Assembly (NCBI GenBank): GCA_905221605.1
Contig: CAJNDS010000391.1
Location: 547,440-611,439 of the forward strand
Direction: 5' to 3'
Source of the DNA: Symbiodinium natans
Taxonomy: Eukaryota; Sar; Dinophyceae; Suessiales; Symbiodiniaceae
DNA: 64,000 nucleotides
The position numbers and the translations under genes were made by a program. The notes under the pieces are model-generated. The model saw nothing but the letters and a program-made list of their open reading frames with translations. It did not search any database and was not told the origin of the DNA. Positions 12,589 through 22,675 of the stretch are shown here, one piece after another; position 1 is the stretch's first letter; every line of letters starts with the position of its first letter.

Positions 12589-13227
12589 TAACTGTCCTTT
12601 GGCTGGCACTTTGCGCTGCCGCCACTCGCAGGTAGGCTTGTGGGTAGCCGTTGCCCTTTCAAATCCACGAAGCAGCTGGTCACACGCGGCGCAATACTTG
12701 GGATGATTTCTGTCACTAAATCCTGGGTAAAAAATGCCCTCTGCATTTTGAACGCGTTTGCTGTTAGGTGCCTTAGGCACAGGTGCAGCACGGGGCTTTC
12801 TTAGGGGTGGTGGTTTAGGCACAATCGCCTTCGGCGGATGTGCGGGGGAGCTCTTAGCCTTTGCCTTCGCAGGTGGCGCTAAGGGCTCGCGGGGCGCGGG
12901 CGAGGTCGTGGCCTTTGCTTCAGGCGCAGGAACTGCAGCGTCAATGGCTGCTTCGTCCGCTGAACAACTACTGCTAGACTCATCCGATGACGAGGCTCCA
13001 AAGTCGCTCAGCGAAGACAGCTCGGACTCGCTGGGGGCCTGGAAACCGGCATCAGTTACCTTAGCCCTTGCTGCAGCAGTCTTCCGCTTCGCCTTGTTGA
13101 AACGCTTAAGCCAGCGCTGCCATACCGTCCGCATCTCCGCTTTGATTGCCCTGGCATTTGCCTTAGTTTTCTTGTGTCGTTGGACGAGAACCTCGCGGCA
13201 TGGCTTGGCCATTCTGGGCGCGGTCAA
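12538..13227 (-). CDS. Basic Lys/Ala/Pro-rich protein with zinc knuckle (copy 1)
   Basis: 229 codons (M6 is an alternative start). The N-terminal third is basic and helical (RHKKTKANARAIK...WLKRFNKAKRK). A Ser/Asp/Glu-rich acidic middle follows, then an Ala/Pro/Lys tract. The C-terminal domain has CAACDQLL...HKPTCEW (C-x2-C...H-x3-C). In this copy the last 17 residues (LLCDLTGKNCYVFEKER) are encoded by the adjoining minisatellite unit. Architecture suggests a nucleic-acid-binding protein of the element, but no family is recognised. Confidence 0.55.
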   Translation of the reverse strand: MTAPRMAKPCREVLVQRHKKTKANARAIKAEMRTVWQRWLKRFNKAKRKTAAARAKVTDAGFQAPSESELSSLSDFGASSSDESSSSCSADEAAIDAAVPAPEAKATTSPAPREPLAPPAKAKAKSSPAHPPKAIVPKPPPLRKPRAAPVPKAPNSKRVQNAEGIFYPGFSDRNHPKYCAACDQLLRGFERATATHKPTCEWRQRKVPAKGQLLCDLTGKNCYVFEKER

Positions 13228-13900
13228 AGGTTCAAAGCTTCCCTACTGCTAAACAGCTTGAGTGTAGTTGTGTCGTGGTTCACGCAGAAGTCACATTCAC
13301 CAGCTGTCGATGCGATACTGCAAGTTTATACTCAAGTGCAGGTGTATTTGAAAGCATCTGCCTCCGCCAAGCCGAAGCGCATGTTGTTCGCATAGTATAG
13401 CGTGGACCTTCTTGCTCTGAAAGCGGAATGATTTCGTATACCGGGTGGACTGAGTGTTTCCGATATTTAGTTTTCAAGAAATTTCTCTACAAGCAAACTT
13501 CAGAACTCCTTGGTGACTACCCTTTTCCATTTTGTGTGGTATTTGCATGACTTTTGCAGCGCGCCAAGAAGATCTCAAAATTTAACCCACAAATGCAAAT
13601 GTTGTTCCTACCCTCTGCCGTTTTGTGTGGTGTTTGCAGGACTTTTGCAGGGCGCCAAAAGGATCTCGGCAAATTTTGACCCACAAATGTTGTTCTTAAC
13701 CTCTGCAGTTTTGTGTGGTATTTGCGTAAGAGAATAAGCCTGCCAACAAACACATGGAACTCAAAAATCCAATCACATACGAAGAGCAGCTTGATTTGGC
13801 TAAATCTTGCCCGAAGGCTGCCCGGCAAAATTTGGCCAAATCGTACGCGATGAGAAATGCGCGGCTAAATTTCGCAGAGCAGCCTTCGGGCCAAATTTTG

Positions 13901-14000
13901 NNNNNNNNNNNNNNNNNNNNNNNNNNNNNNNNNNNNNNNNNNNNNNNNNNNNNNNNNNNNNNNNNNNNNNNNNNNNNNNNNNNNNNNNNNNNNNNNNNNN
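13901..14000. other. Assembly gap (100 N)
   Basis: A run of exactly 100 N. On its left the sequence has entered the AAATTTGGCC-type satellite; on its right is the DDE-like region of the giant gene. The true distance and any further copies of the satellite or unit are unknown. Confidence 0.99.
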
Positions 14001-17000
14001 GGCCTCATTGCCAGAAGTCCCGCTGGGCAAGAAATGCAGCTGCTGTCTAGGTAATGCACGACGCACTCGAACATTGTTTAGCAACCATTCCAGCCTATCC
14101 GGCGCGCACGCAGCAAACAGGATCTTGTAGATTTCCTTGTTGGGTCCTGCCGCTTTGCGCGCGACCTCACGCGAGTATCGCGAACAGACGGCAGCAACCC
14201 CTTGGATGAACTCCAGTCTACTGCGCAGCGGCGTCTCGCAATCCATTCCTCCCAGGACTGCATTTGTTTCTTCGGCAGGCATATCCATCGACAAAATCAT
14301 GTCCCTATACTTTGCTTCTGCTTCATCTAAAGGTCTGGACATGTCGCCGTCGTACAAGGTCATCTGCAGCCTCAGACGCACGGAATCGTCGACTGCGCAG
14401 GTTTTCTTCAGGATGCCTCGCAGAGTTTTCGATCCGGGCGTGCGCTTGTTCCAGTGCCCATACTCGTAGACAATCGCCAGATGGGGTCCAGCATCATGCC
14501 TTTTAAGTTCGGGCACGTGTACTTTGCAAGCGAGTAGAATTTTGCAGATGGACTATCAGTCGCTATATACTCAACACAACTGAGCTGTCGCTCTGTGAAA
14601 GTTTCTTGCAAGGCTTCCAGCACGTGCTCTGACTTCTCTGTCTGTAAAGGCTGAAGAAGTAGAACAGCTCCCGAACGACCCCTTACCGTTAGCAAGCGTC
14701 TCCACGCAAGCTGATCCCCGAAAGGGGCGTCGTTGCGAGCCGACGCGGAGGCCCGGTACGATGTCTGGCCCTTCAGCTTCAGGCATATTTTCAGCGTGGC
14801 GTCCAGGCTAATGTATGTCCACTCATGCTCTGCTTCGAGATGAGCAGTCATGACACTCATTCTTGTCGTGAAGGAAGGTGATATAGTGATGTCCTCGAGC
14901 ATGGGTAGCCAGTGCTTGACGTCGGCCGGCAGCAAAGTGGACAGCTTGTTACCGGCCTGGTGCGCTGCCATGTGACAGCGAGGCCATATGCTTCGCACCT
15001 TGCTTAGACAATAACATCAGTATTCTATGAGCGTATCTACTAAGATACAAAAGAAACAATGCTAAGGCAGCTTAAAGCTCTTGAGCATGAGTCATCGTCA
15101 TCTCCTGCAGCAAGAGATCCGCGAAGGTGTGTGTGTAATACAGATTGCGAGCACGTCGCACATGAAGCGAGTCGCCAACTGCACTCACATTGACATACAT
15201 CGGGCCAGTGCGATCGAAGACCAGTCGGATGTGCTTGTCGATGTGAGTGATAGACGCTGAGAGCGGCGGCACCACAGTATTCCGCAGTATGCATGCGCTT
15301 TCCTGAAGAAGTGCTTCTGCTCGACATTGCGACGACGCAGCGTGATTGTACAGTGCCAGCACAACCTTTACTTGCTTGCTTCCTGAAGGAATGAACTGAC
15401 GTTCGAAGCGATGATGTTTGGTGATATGGGTTCTCAGGGATGAAAGTCGGCTAAACGATCGAAAGGGACAGAAGGGACATGTTCGTCTTCCGTTGTTTGT
15501 TTTCGCGCGAGCTGCCAGATTGCTGCTTACCTCTTTGACTTCTGTCTCCAGACAATGTAAAATATTGTCCGACACAAATGGGCGGTCTTCGGAGTCAAAC
15601 TCGATCCTCGATGGGGACAAGGAAAACAGCGTGTTTCCTTCGTCGTCCGATGTGTCCGACGTCGCACCGGCCTGCATGTCTAAGAGCAGCAAGGCTTCTG
15701 CAGGGATGTCTTCATTGCATCGTCTTGGCCAGTAACACACAATAGTTCGAGAGTCCACAGCCGAACCGAAGGCTTCGTGGAAAGAGCTCCGAGAAAGTCG
15801 GAAGCCACGTCGGCCGTCACGAACTGTGATCGCTGTCTCGTCTGAAGCCATATCAACTGCGACACAATGCGGAGCTCCGGCGCCTTCAAAATGAAGCAGA
15901 AATGCACTGACTCCTTTGGGCGGCAGACCCAGGCTGCAGGCGAGATCAACTTGATAAAGCTTGCTGGCGCTGCGATAGCATCTGAAGCCTGCGTCTTCCG
16001 CCTCAGTGTTTTCCGCGACTTCGCTATTTTGAAGAGACGCTGCAATGACAGCTCGCAGCAGAGGTGTCGTATGCCAAAGAGCACATGGTATGCAATTGCC
16101 TCGACGAAGACATACATCCGGAAGAGATTCTAACGCAGGAACTTCTTCTGACGCGCGCTGTATCGCGGACAAAAAATCCAGGGGTTTCTTCTCCACGATC
16201 TTCACTTTGAAGCCTGTTTGTTGTTCGATAATGCTTTCACTCGAGGCACAAAACTTCTGGATGTCTGCAGTCCATGCTCTCGATATTCTAAGGCCATCGA
16301 AATGCAAGGACAGGTGTGCCGGCTTTGGATCCACGACGAGGACGTGCTCTGACCAGCACTGAAGAATTCGATCTTCCACCGCGTGCCACAACAAAGAAAA
16401 AATTGTCGCCGAAGGAAATTCTTGCCCTTCTGATCCTTCAAGCTCATGTAGTCCTCGTGAAGAATGTTACATGCAACCCAGCGCAAGTATAATGAAATTC
16501 TCTGCAGCTTCCTGACATCCTCATTTTCTTTTAGATCTTCTGATGGCGTTCCACCATTCAGAATAGCGTTCAGCACATCTTTTCCTTTTGATCGAGATAA
16601 CTGCAGCCTCTGAATGAAGTCATCGCGCCTGTGAGCAAGTTCCTCGAGAACCTCGCCCAGGTCTTTCGGTAAAGCTGGCTCCGGCTTCATCTTCTCCAGC
16701 AACTGGTACGTAAGCGAGAAACAGCAGTTTTGTATGTCTAAATCTGCAGAGTGTGTCTCTAGAACATGCATCTGGAGTCTGCGGGACATAGCCTGCGCGC
16801 TACCCAGTCCAGCGTACCGACGAGGCGTCACCGTGTAGGCTGGCTTATCAGGATAATGATAGGTGATCTGTTTTGACAGAACGCCTTTCACTCTGAGTCG
16901 CCTTCCCGGGCTGCGTGCACAACCACTTGCATCACTGCCATCAAGCAAGCACTTAATGCTTTTTTCGTGAGCCTGTAATTTCTGCAGCGCGCTGGAATGT

Positions 17001-20000
17001 TTTCGTGTGACAGCCTCTTGCTCAGCTACCGGCCTTCCTTTCTTGGACTCGCCCGCTGCAGTCTTGGACATGACCTTGTGGTACTCGAGCAAACAAAGAG
17101 AGTTCTTCTTCCGACTCGAGTGCGTGACTGCATACTGTCGCAAGCTCTGCATGTCGTGCTCTTCCTCGAATACCATCCTCACGTTGCCTGCATCGGCCTC
17201 AGGCAAGATTTCCCGGAACGTCTTTTCGAAGGTCATGAAAGGAATGAAAGCACCGGGCTTCACTTTGCTTGTCTTGTGCTTAACAATTCCAGCACGCATC
17301 ACGCATTTGTTTTCCATCTCGTCCCACAAGTTTTCTTTTGACAGATTAGGGGTTTTTGCCTGCTTCAAGGCCAGCTTCTTGAACTCGTGAAAGGTGAGCA
17401 GCTCCGTCGTTGTGGAAAGCAATGTTTCGAATATGAAAAGCCGAAGTGTCTCCCACTCATTGACTTTGTTTTCTCTGTCGTTCTGACTGGCTTTGTCACC
17501 CTCGAGTACGGCAGCAATACCATCGCCCTCTTCGAGCTGGCGTTGACGGACGGTGAGGCCACATGCCATCCGCATGACATCTTCCGTCAAGTACGAATCT
17601 CCACCATTGCAGTAAGCTTCGATGAGCTGGTAGCAATCGTCCCTGGTGTGATTGCGCTCAAAGGCCCACTGCAAGCGCAGACCTGCGATTGAGGCCTGAG
17701 ATGTAAGCATAAATTTGTTGAGGCTAGGGTCTGCAGCAAAAATCCCGTCCAGCTCGTGATCGTTGTAGTTCAGCAGAAATTTTGGATGCACGAAACGCGC
17801 TTTCCCTTTCCAGATGAACGCGCGTCTAAATAAGGAATGGAAGTTGGCCAGACTAACTCCTGCAAAATGCATCATGCGATTAAGCTCCAGACGCTTCCAA
17901 CCAATAACGTGGAACATGCGGGTAGTATACCCGTACGGCTTGCGTCCCATAATGCCATCAGCAGACATCGTCTTCTTGTAGAGGTCGGTATGCAACTTCT
18001 TGCTACTCTCGGGAGCCTCTTGACCCGTCAGTATAAAACAACGGGCGAAAGATTCCACTTGCTTGCGAAGCTCCTCGTCCAGATGCCACACGTTCGGATC
18101 AAAAAAACAGTGGTGCTGCTTGTACATTTCCGACAAGTGAAAGGAGTATAAGCTTTGACCGACACCACCAGGTGAAATCCCTATGAAACACCTGTCGACG
18201 TTCAAGCCTCGTTTCGCTAATGCCAGTGCACTTTGAAAGCATTCGAAAACATCACAATTGCACCAAAAAGTCTGCTGGTAGAAGCGTTGCAGACGCTCTA
18301 CATTGTGCTCCAGCACGACGTCCAGCAAGGCGTGCGGTATGTGCACGTAGCAGTTGTTTTCCGCGCTTTTCTTGACGACCTCGATAGGGTGTTCTGAATC
18401 AGGTGAATCGTACTTGAAACAAACGTCGTCCAAGCAAACAGCAGGCTCCCTTTGATCTTCACTTTCACACCATTCAACAATAAGTGATACCATGCGAGTC
18501 TGCATAAGCTCGCTTCTGAGGAAGCAACGCATCTTGAAGCTGTTGTCCGCGAAATTGCTAGTCCACGACTCCTGGTCGGGATTCTGGTCTGGGAAAACTG
18601 GACGGTCGTCGGCTCCTGAATCGAGGCGTTCAAGTTGTGCGCTTTTGATTTGGCATCTTGCTGCATGTCTGCAGGCATCCAGAAATGCTGCTTCGTCAAC
18701 GAAATTCTGCTTGTCACTCATGATCGCAGCGGCAATAGCATCCGGTTGTCTTTTGACGTTGTCTTTCATCCTTTTGAAGATACCTTCCAGAGTTGTGAAA
18801 AACACGAGGACTCGATGAAGCACTGCCTCAGGAGGAATGCCGCCAAATGGCACAAATGAGCCATCGTCATTGTAAATATACAAGAAGCCTCTGTGAACTC
18901 GCAGATGTCTTTCGCCCTCGACCATCCAAAGTATTGTTGCAGCGTCTGCAAGTAAAAGCTTGCCCGACAAGTTTCTGTCGACCATGTAAGAAGCAACCAG
19001 AATAAGTCGCTGCAACTCAACGCTGGTATCCGGATAGGCTACCTTCAATTGCAAGAGAGAATCCTGCGTTTTCTTGCGAATGTCATGCCGTGTGTTTCTG
19101 ACATCCCGAGGGTACGTGTCCAGCACAGTAGCTATGCAGTCGGCCGAGTCTCTGAAGATCTTCGAGAAACGCTGCAGGTGACTGTCAGCTCCCGGCAAAA
19201 GACGCCTTTTCTTGGCACTGTGAGGCACCTCATCGTCTGCATTGTCTAAGAGCTTGCTCAACACCACCGCAGCGTCGTCGGAAAGTGGATCGCCGGGACT
19301 CTCATGTGGAAGAACAACTGTGAAGGGCAGTGTGGGTTCTGGTTCTTCCGTTTGCTGCTGCTGATTTGCGTTGGTATCGCGACTCTTTTGTAGTGCTTTG
19401 GAGAGCAAGAGATCACGTCTGATGCTCATAAGCTTTGTCACCGACTCCTGCATGTCTGGCACGTCGTCGATGAAACCTAGCGGAAGGTAGTTCGGATGTA
19501 TGCACACAACGAGCATCCTTGCAACCTTGATCTCGTAATACTTCTCCAAGATCCACTTGTACACGTTCAGCTGCAGGCGATAGTGCTCTCCCTGACAATC
19601 AGGGACAGTATCAAGCGGGCTTTTCATGAAATGTCCATAGCTGTTGTATTTCTCCCTCAACTTCGAGCTGCGCTTCCAGTCCACTAGAACGAACTCGCCC
19701 CTATCCGGGAATCGCAAGACAAGGTCGATTGATCCTGCCAGATCTTCTTCTGGCGCATGAATGCACCACTCTGTTCTGTATGCTTGGACATCACCGATCG
19801 TTCCAAGTACACGAATGGCTGCATGAAGCTCACCCTCCATGGGTCCTGGCATGATCTGATAGCCGTTCAGAAGGTTTTCCAACATCGCGTGCATCCAAGT
19901 GCCAGCGTTTGCAGCATGGTCTCTCTGAACTTGCCACAAGTCCACGATCTCGCTGTCGTGCAGCATGAAACTGGACATAAGCTCTTCCCAATTGGCAAGA

Positions 20001-20538
20001 TCAGCTCGACTTCTCTTGAAAAGATCACAAACGACTTTCAGATCCGGTTGGTCTTGCGTGAGTTCGTGGACAAGGTCCGCTTGATAAAAGCAATCTTCTC
20101 CGGCAAGCATGGAAGCAATAAGCTTGAAATTGACGTCGTTGGCCACATACTCTTCCCTGGGCCATCGCGCTCCGGCCTTCATCTTCACTATCGCATCAGA
20201 TGAGTCGAACTCCTGAGAATATTCATGTAGCAGTCCAGTGACCTCAGCTTGTACACTATTGCAAAACTACATTACCTTCGTTGCGTGATATTTTTGTTAC
20301 ATTTACATGTGCTAATCTACAGCCCGGGGACACTGCATCCGATAGCGGAGTCGTTGCAGAAATACTTGTGACCGTCTGGCTCGAAGCGCAAAGCTTTATC
20401 ATGTTGATGTGGATTGATGGTGGATAAATCAGTTCGCGCTTGTAAAAAAAAGGTTGTGGCTGTCCCAGGGTCTGATGGCATGTGAAACACAGGCGTGATC
20501 GGATCGCGACAAAGAACTGCTCCGACTATGCGTCCCAT
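14001..20538 (-). CDS. Giant multidomain selfish-element protein (copy 2): nuclease, helicase, polymerase-like, cysteine protease, zinc finger, DDE-like
   Basis: Exon 1 begins near 20,538; an 89-bp intron (20,243-20,331) precedes a 1328-codon open frame from 20,188. Along that frame: PD-(D/E)XK nuclease (residues ~95-215; D155, D170-x-K172, QLNVYKWIL); D5/SF3-like helicase (~600-850) with a Walker A-like GISPGGVGQS at ~669; and a polymerase-like DLDIQNC motif at ~1149. A one-base frame break at the A6 run 16,397-16,402 moves to the frame read from 16,394. That frame has LSLHFDGLRIS, then a papain/OTU-like protease (GNCIPCALW nucleophile region, HCVAVDM) and a C2H2 finger (CPFC...HITKHH). A short intron (14,999-15,080) leads to an RNase H/DDE-like region (YISLDATLK, YIATDSPS, AIVYEYGHW), broken by another frame shift near 14,485 and running into the N gap at GTSGNEA. 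The domain calls are by motif only. Combined, a product of about 2,100 residues is implied; no family name is claimed. Confidence 0.7.
14476..14492 (-). other. Frame break inside the DDE-like region
   Basis: The upstream frame reads CPNLKGMMLDP and the downstream frame reads HLAIVYEYGHWNKRTPGSK from an overlapping reading frame. An expected CCAT-CCAT step is present only once, consistent with loss of 4 bp. The copy-2 element is therefore probably not able to make its full product unless this is an assembly error. Confidence 0.5.
14999..15080 (-). other. Intron between C2H2-finger part and DDE-like part of giant gene
   Basis: Read on the minus strand, the upstream frame ends MTHAQ, then GAGC; the next exon begins GTGCGAAGC after AAG. 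Splicing gives MTHAQVRSIWPRCH in frame, linking the two open frames 15,072-16,394 and 14,408-14,998 into one protein. The direct repeat matches at 3 of 4 positions, and the donor would be GA with an AG acceptor. Confidence 0.5.
16393..16404 (-). other. One-base frame break at A6 run in giant gene
   Basis: Before the run the frame reads RRQFF; with one extra T (minus strand) it would continue SLLWHAVEDRILQCW into the downstream open frame, which carries LSLHFDGLRIS. The two frames overlap from 16,202 to 16,394. A homopolymer of six where seven are needed may be a real mutation or a sequencing error. Copy 1 cannot arbitrate, as it starts exactly past this point. Confidence 0.6.
20243..20331 (-). 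other. Intron in giant gene, copy 2 (same at 3767-3855 in copy 1)
   Basis: On the minus strand the upstream exon ends ...TGCAGT, followed by GTCC; the downstream exon starts with GTCA after an AG. Removing GTCC plus the body joins SV to TGLLHEYSQEF in frame. The GT...AG boundaries and the 3-of-4 direct repeat follow the same rule as the host-gene introns at 34-60 kb. Confidence 0.65.
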
Positions 20539-20860
20539 GAGACCAGTCCATCCTCCTTCAAGACTATAATTAAACTAATAAGCGAAGGCGACAGTATACA
20601 ACGCAACGAATGTGTTAAGACAATCTGGATCATTGCAACACTGTCCTTCTCCGTAAACAGAAGCTTCAACGTCCATCGCCAGGCTCTCCGCATCGTCCGA
20701 CGCACCCCCAAGGAAGTCATCTGCTAAGGCTTCCGCCGCCAAGGCATCCTGCGTGTGTTTTTTTATTCAACAGCATGAATACTCGCGGCTAGTTCACATT
20801 GTTGTTGTTTTTTTTTATGCTTGTTTGCTAAAGAATGAACAAAACATAAACTGTTTTAAG

Positions 20861-22474
20861 TTAAGACGAAGCATCAACATGATCATTGCCGTATTGCTTG
20901 GAACGTCGTTCTTGCTCTATGGCCAAGAATAAATGCAGACGCAGGGCAAAGCTCAATGCAATGCTTTGCCATTCCAGTGAGTTCCCGAACTCTGCTGGAT
21001 GTGGCAAACCTTCAAGAACTCTGAGTCGGCAAGAATCGAGCTTGCAAAGTTCATGCAGAAAATGAAACAGGATAGTATTCTTGTCTTGTGCCAAGAATGC
21101 TATGATGTTTCGAGCCCTGTACATCACCTGCTCCCATTGGCGCTTGCCCACACGCAGTCTTTCCTGTGGATCAGGGAGCAAGTCGACAGCTGATGGCATG
21201 CGGTCAAACAACGCAGTGTTCTGCCTGAATATCTTGGCAACCACGCCCACGTGCTTCAAGTCAGACCATTCGGTCCAGGCATTTGTTTTGTAATAGGCGG
21301 CTGCGTTCACGTACGGCAAGTTCTGACTGCTGCCACCAACGAAGTCCATCAACTGACTTGGACAGTTAGGACACCTTCTCGCAGGTGAATGCTGCACGTG
21401 ACCCTGGCATATCCAGGTCATGCATAAAGGACACACTGCCCAGCGGGGCCTGTTGAGATTGTATTCTCTTCGACACATTGCACATTGAATCTGTGCATGC
21501 AGCTGAACCATAGAGGGCAAAGGTTTAAAAGTTGCAGCTGCGTGAGTTGTCGGAGAGGATGCGGAAATCCACACAAACAGTTGGGCCAAGGGCGACACGC
21601 TGTCCTCGTGTCCATCCAACAGTCGAGCACGAGAAACTCCGACGTTGTCTATGGACAGTTCCAACATGCGCTGATGCCAGATCACACTAAATTTATGTGG
21701 ACGATTCGGCTGAATTTCAGCACGTCGCCCAGCGTGTGGGACTGGAGGCTGGCTGTTCATACTTGCGGAAACAGTACAGTTGTCCTGAAACACATTGTCA
21801 ATGCGAAAGAAAGCGGCGGGTCTGATCACTCGCCATTGTCGGACGCCTATATACAAGCCCTTGATGTTCGCTGGCAGTGTGATTTCAAAGCTTGCGCAAC
21901 CCATCAACGGCCCGTCTGACTGAAAGCTGAAGAAATTGCTGTTCGCTTGAAACTGAGGAACGTTTTCATAGTTCCACTCCAAAAGAAATCTTTCTGGAAA
22001 GTCGTGTAGCATAGCCAGTTGACGCAGATTGAAAGTTACCATTCCTGCCGCAGTATATGCTCTTCTCATGGCACGCAGCTTCGCCGGATCGTCGAACTCT
22101 GGGACGTTCATGGAGATCGTTTTGTTGCGCCAGTACGTTACACTTCTCACAGCCATGAACAAGTGCTTGCATGTCGCTGCAAGTGATCTCGAGTAGTCAT
22201 AAGAGAAGAACATGCCTGGCAACATGCTGAGTATGTCGTCGTGGAAACTGCCTCCATGGTAATCTTCTTGTTGCTGAAACGAGCGCGATCTCCTCCATCG
22301 TGATGTCCTCAAGTTAGCCACTTGAAAAGCTTGTTGGCTTGTTTTTGACAAAGAATAACCGTTAGAACATGTACACTCAAAGCTGCCTTGTTTGTGTAGC
22401 ATCATTGACACTGGTCGTACACGCAAGCGACGCTGACACGCTGTTGCGCCGTGACCACCTGCATGTGCATGCAA
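20861..22474 (-). CDS. F-box-like / RING-like protein (copy 2)
   Basis: The translation is identical to the copy at 4384-5997 over all 537 residues as far as I compared. Conservation of the whole frame between copies that differ by indels in neighbouring non-coding DNA fits either recent duplication or selection. Same caveats on start and function apply. Confidence 0.6.
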   Translation of the reverse strand: MHAHAGGHGATACQRRLRVRPVSMMLHKQGSFECTCSNGYSLSKTSQQAFQVANLRTSRWRRSRSFQQQEDYHGGSFHDDILSMLPGMFFSYDYSRSLAATCKHLFMAVRSVTYWRNKTISMNVPEFDDPAKLRAMRRAYTAAGMVTFNLRQLAMLHDFPERFLLEWNYENVPQFQANSNFFSFQSDGPLMGCASFEITLPANIKGLYIGVRQWRVIRPAAFFRIDNVFQDNCTVSASMNSQPPVPHAGRRAEIQPNRPHKFSVIWHQRMLELSIDNVGVSRARLLDGHEDSVSPLAQLFVWISASSPTTHAAATFKPLPSMVQLHAQIQCAMCRREYNLNRPRWAVCPLCMTWICQGHVQHSPARRCPNCPSQLMDFVGGSSQNLPYVNAAAYYKTNAWTEWSDLKHVGVVAKIFRQNTALFDRMPSAVDLLPDPQERLRVGKRQWEQVMYRARNIIAFLAQDKNTILFHFLHELCKLDSCRLRVLEGLPHPAEFGNSLEWQSIALSFALRLHLFLAIEQERRSKQYGNDHVDASS

Positions 22475-22675
22475 CCATATGTCTCACAGCAACTTGTATT
22501 TAAAACAACACTGTAGCGAACAACGACTTCAGTTTGATGTCGCGACGGATTCTACCTGCGTGAAGCTATGGAGGCACGCCTGCGTACGTTGAGCTTCTCA
22601 GTTTCCGGCGAAGAAGACGCAGCAGTCTCGTCGTCAAAGCACCTCGCAGCGGACACAGCATCGAGCACGGTATGT

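Larger units (their letters stand above)
1..13900. repeat. Copy 1 of a ~16.5-kb duplicated unit (left end outside window)
   Basis: Base 1 of the window is found again at 16,477, and the two stretches stay nearly identical up to the N gap at 13,901. I noticed only scattered substitutions (for example near 1668, 1957, 2050) and small indels (poly-T near 4332, a 2-bp and a 5-bp indel near 6487 and 6770, one minisatellite unit near 12,590). The copies lie head to tail in the same orientation. The low divergence implies a very recent duplication, homogenisation, or two alleles wrongly joined in assembly. Confidence 0.95.
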
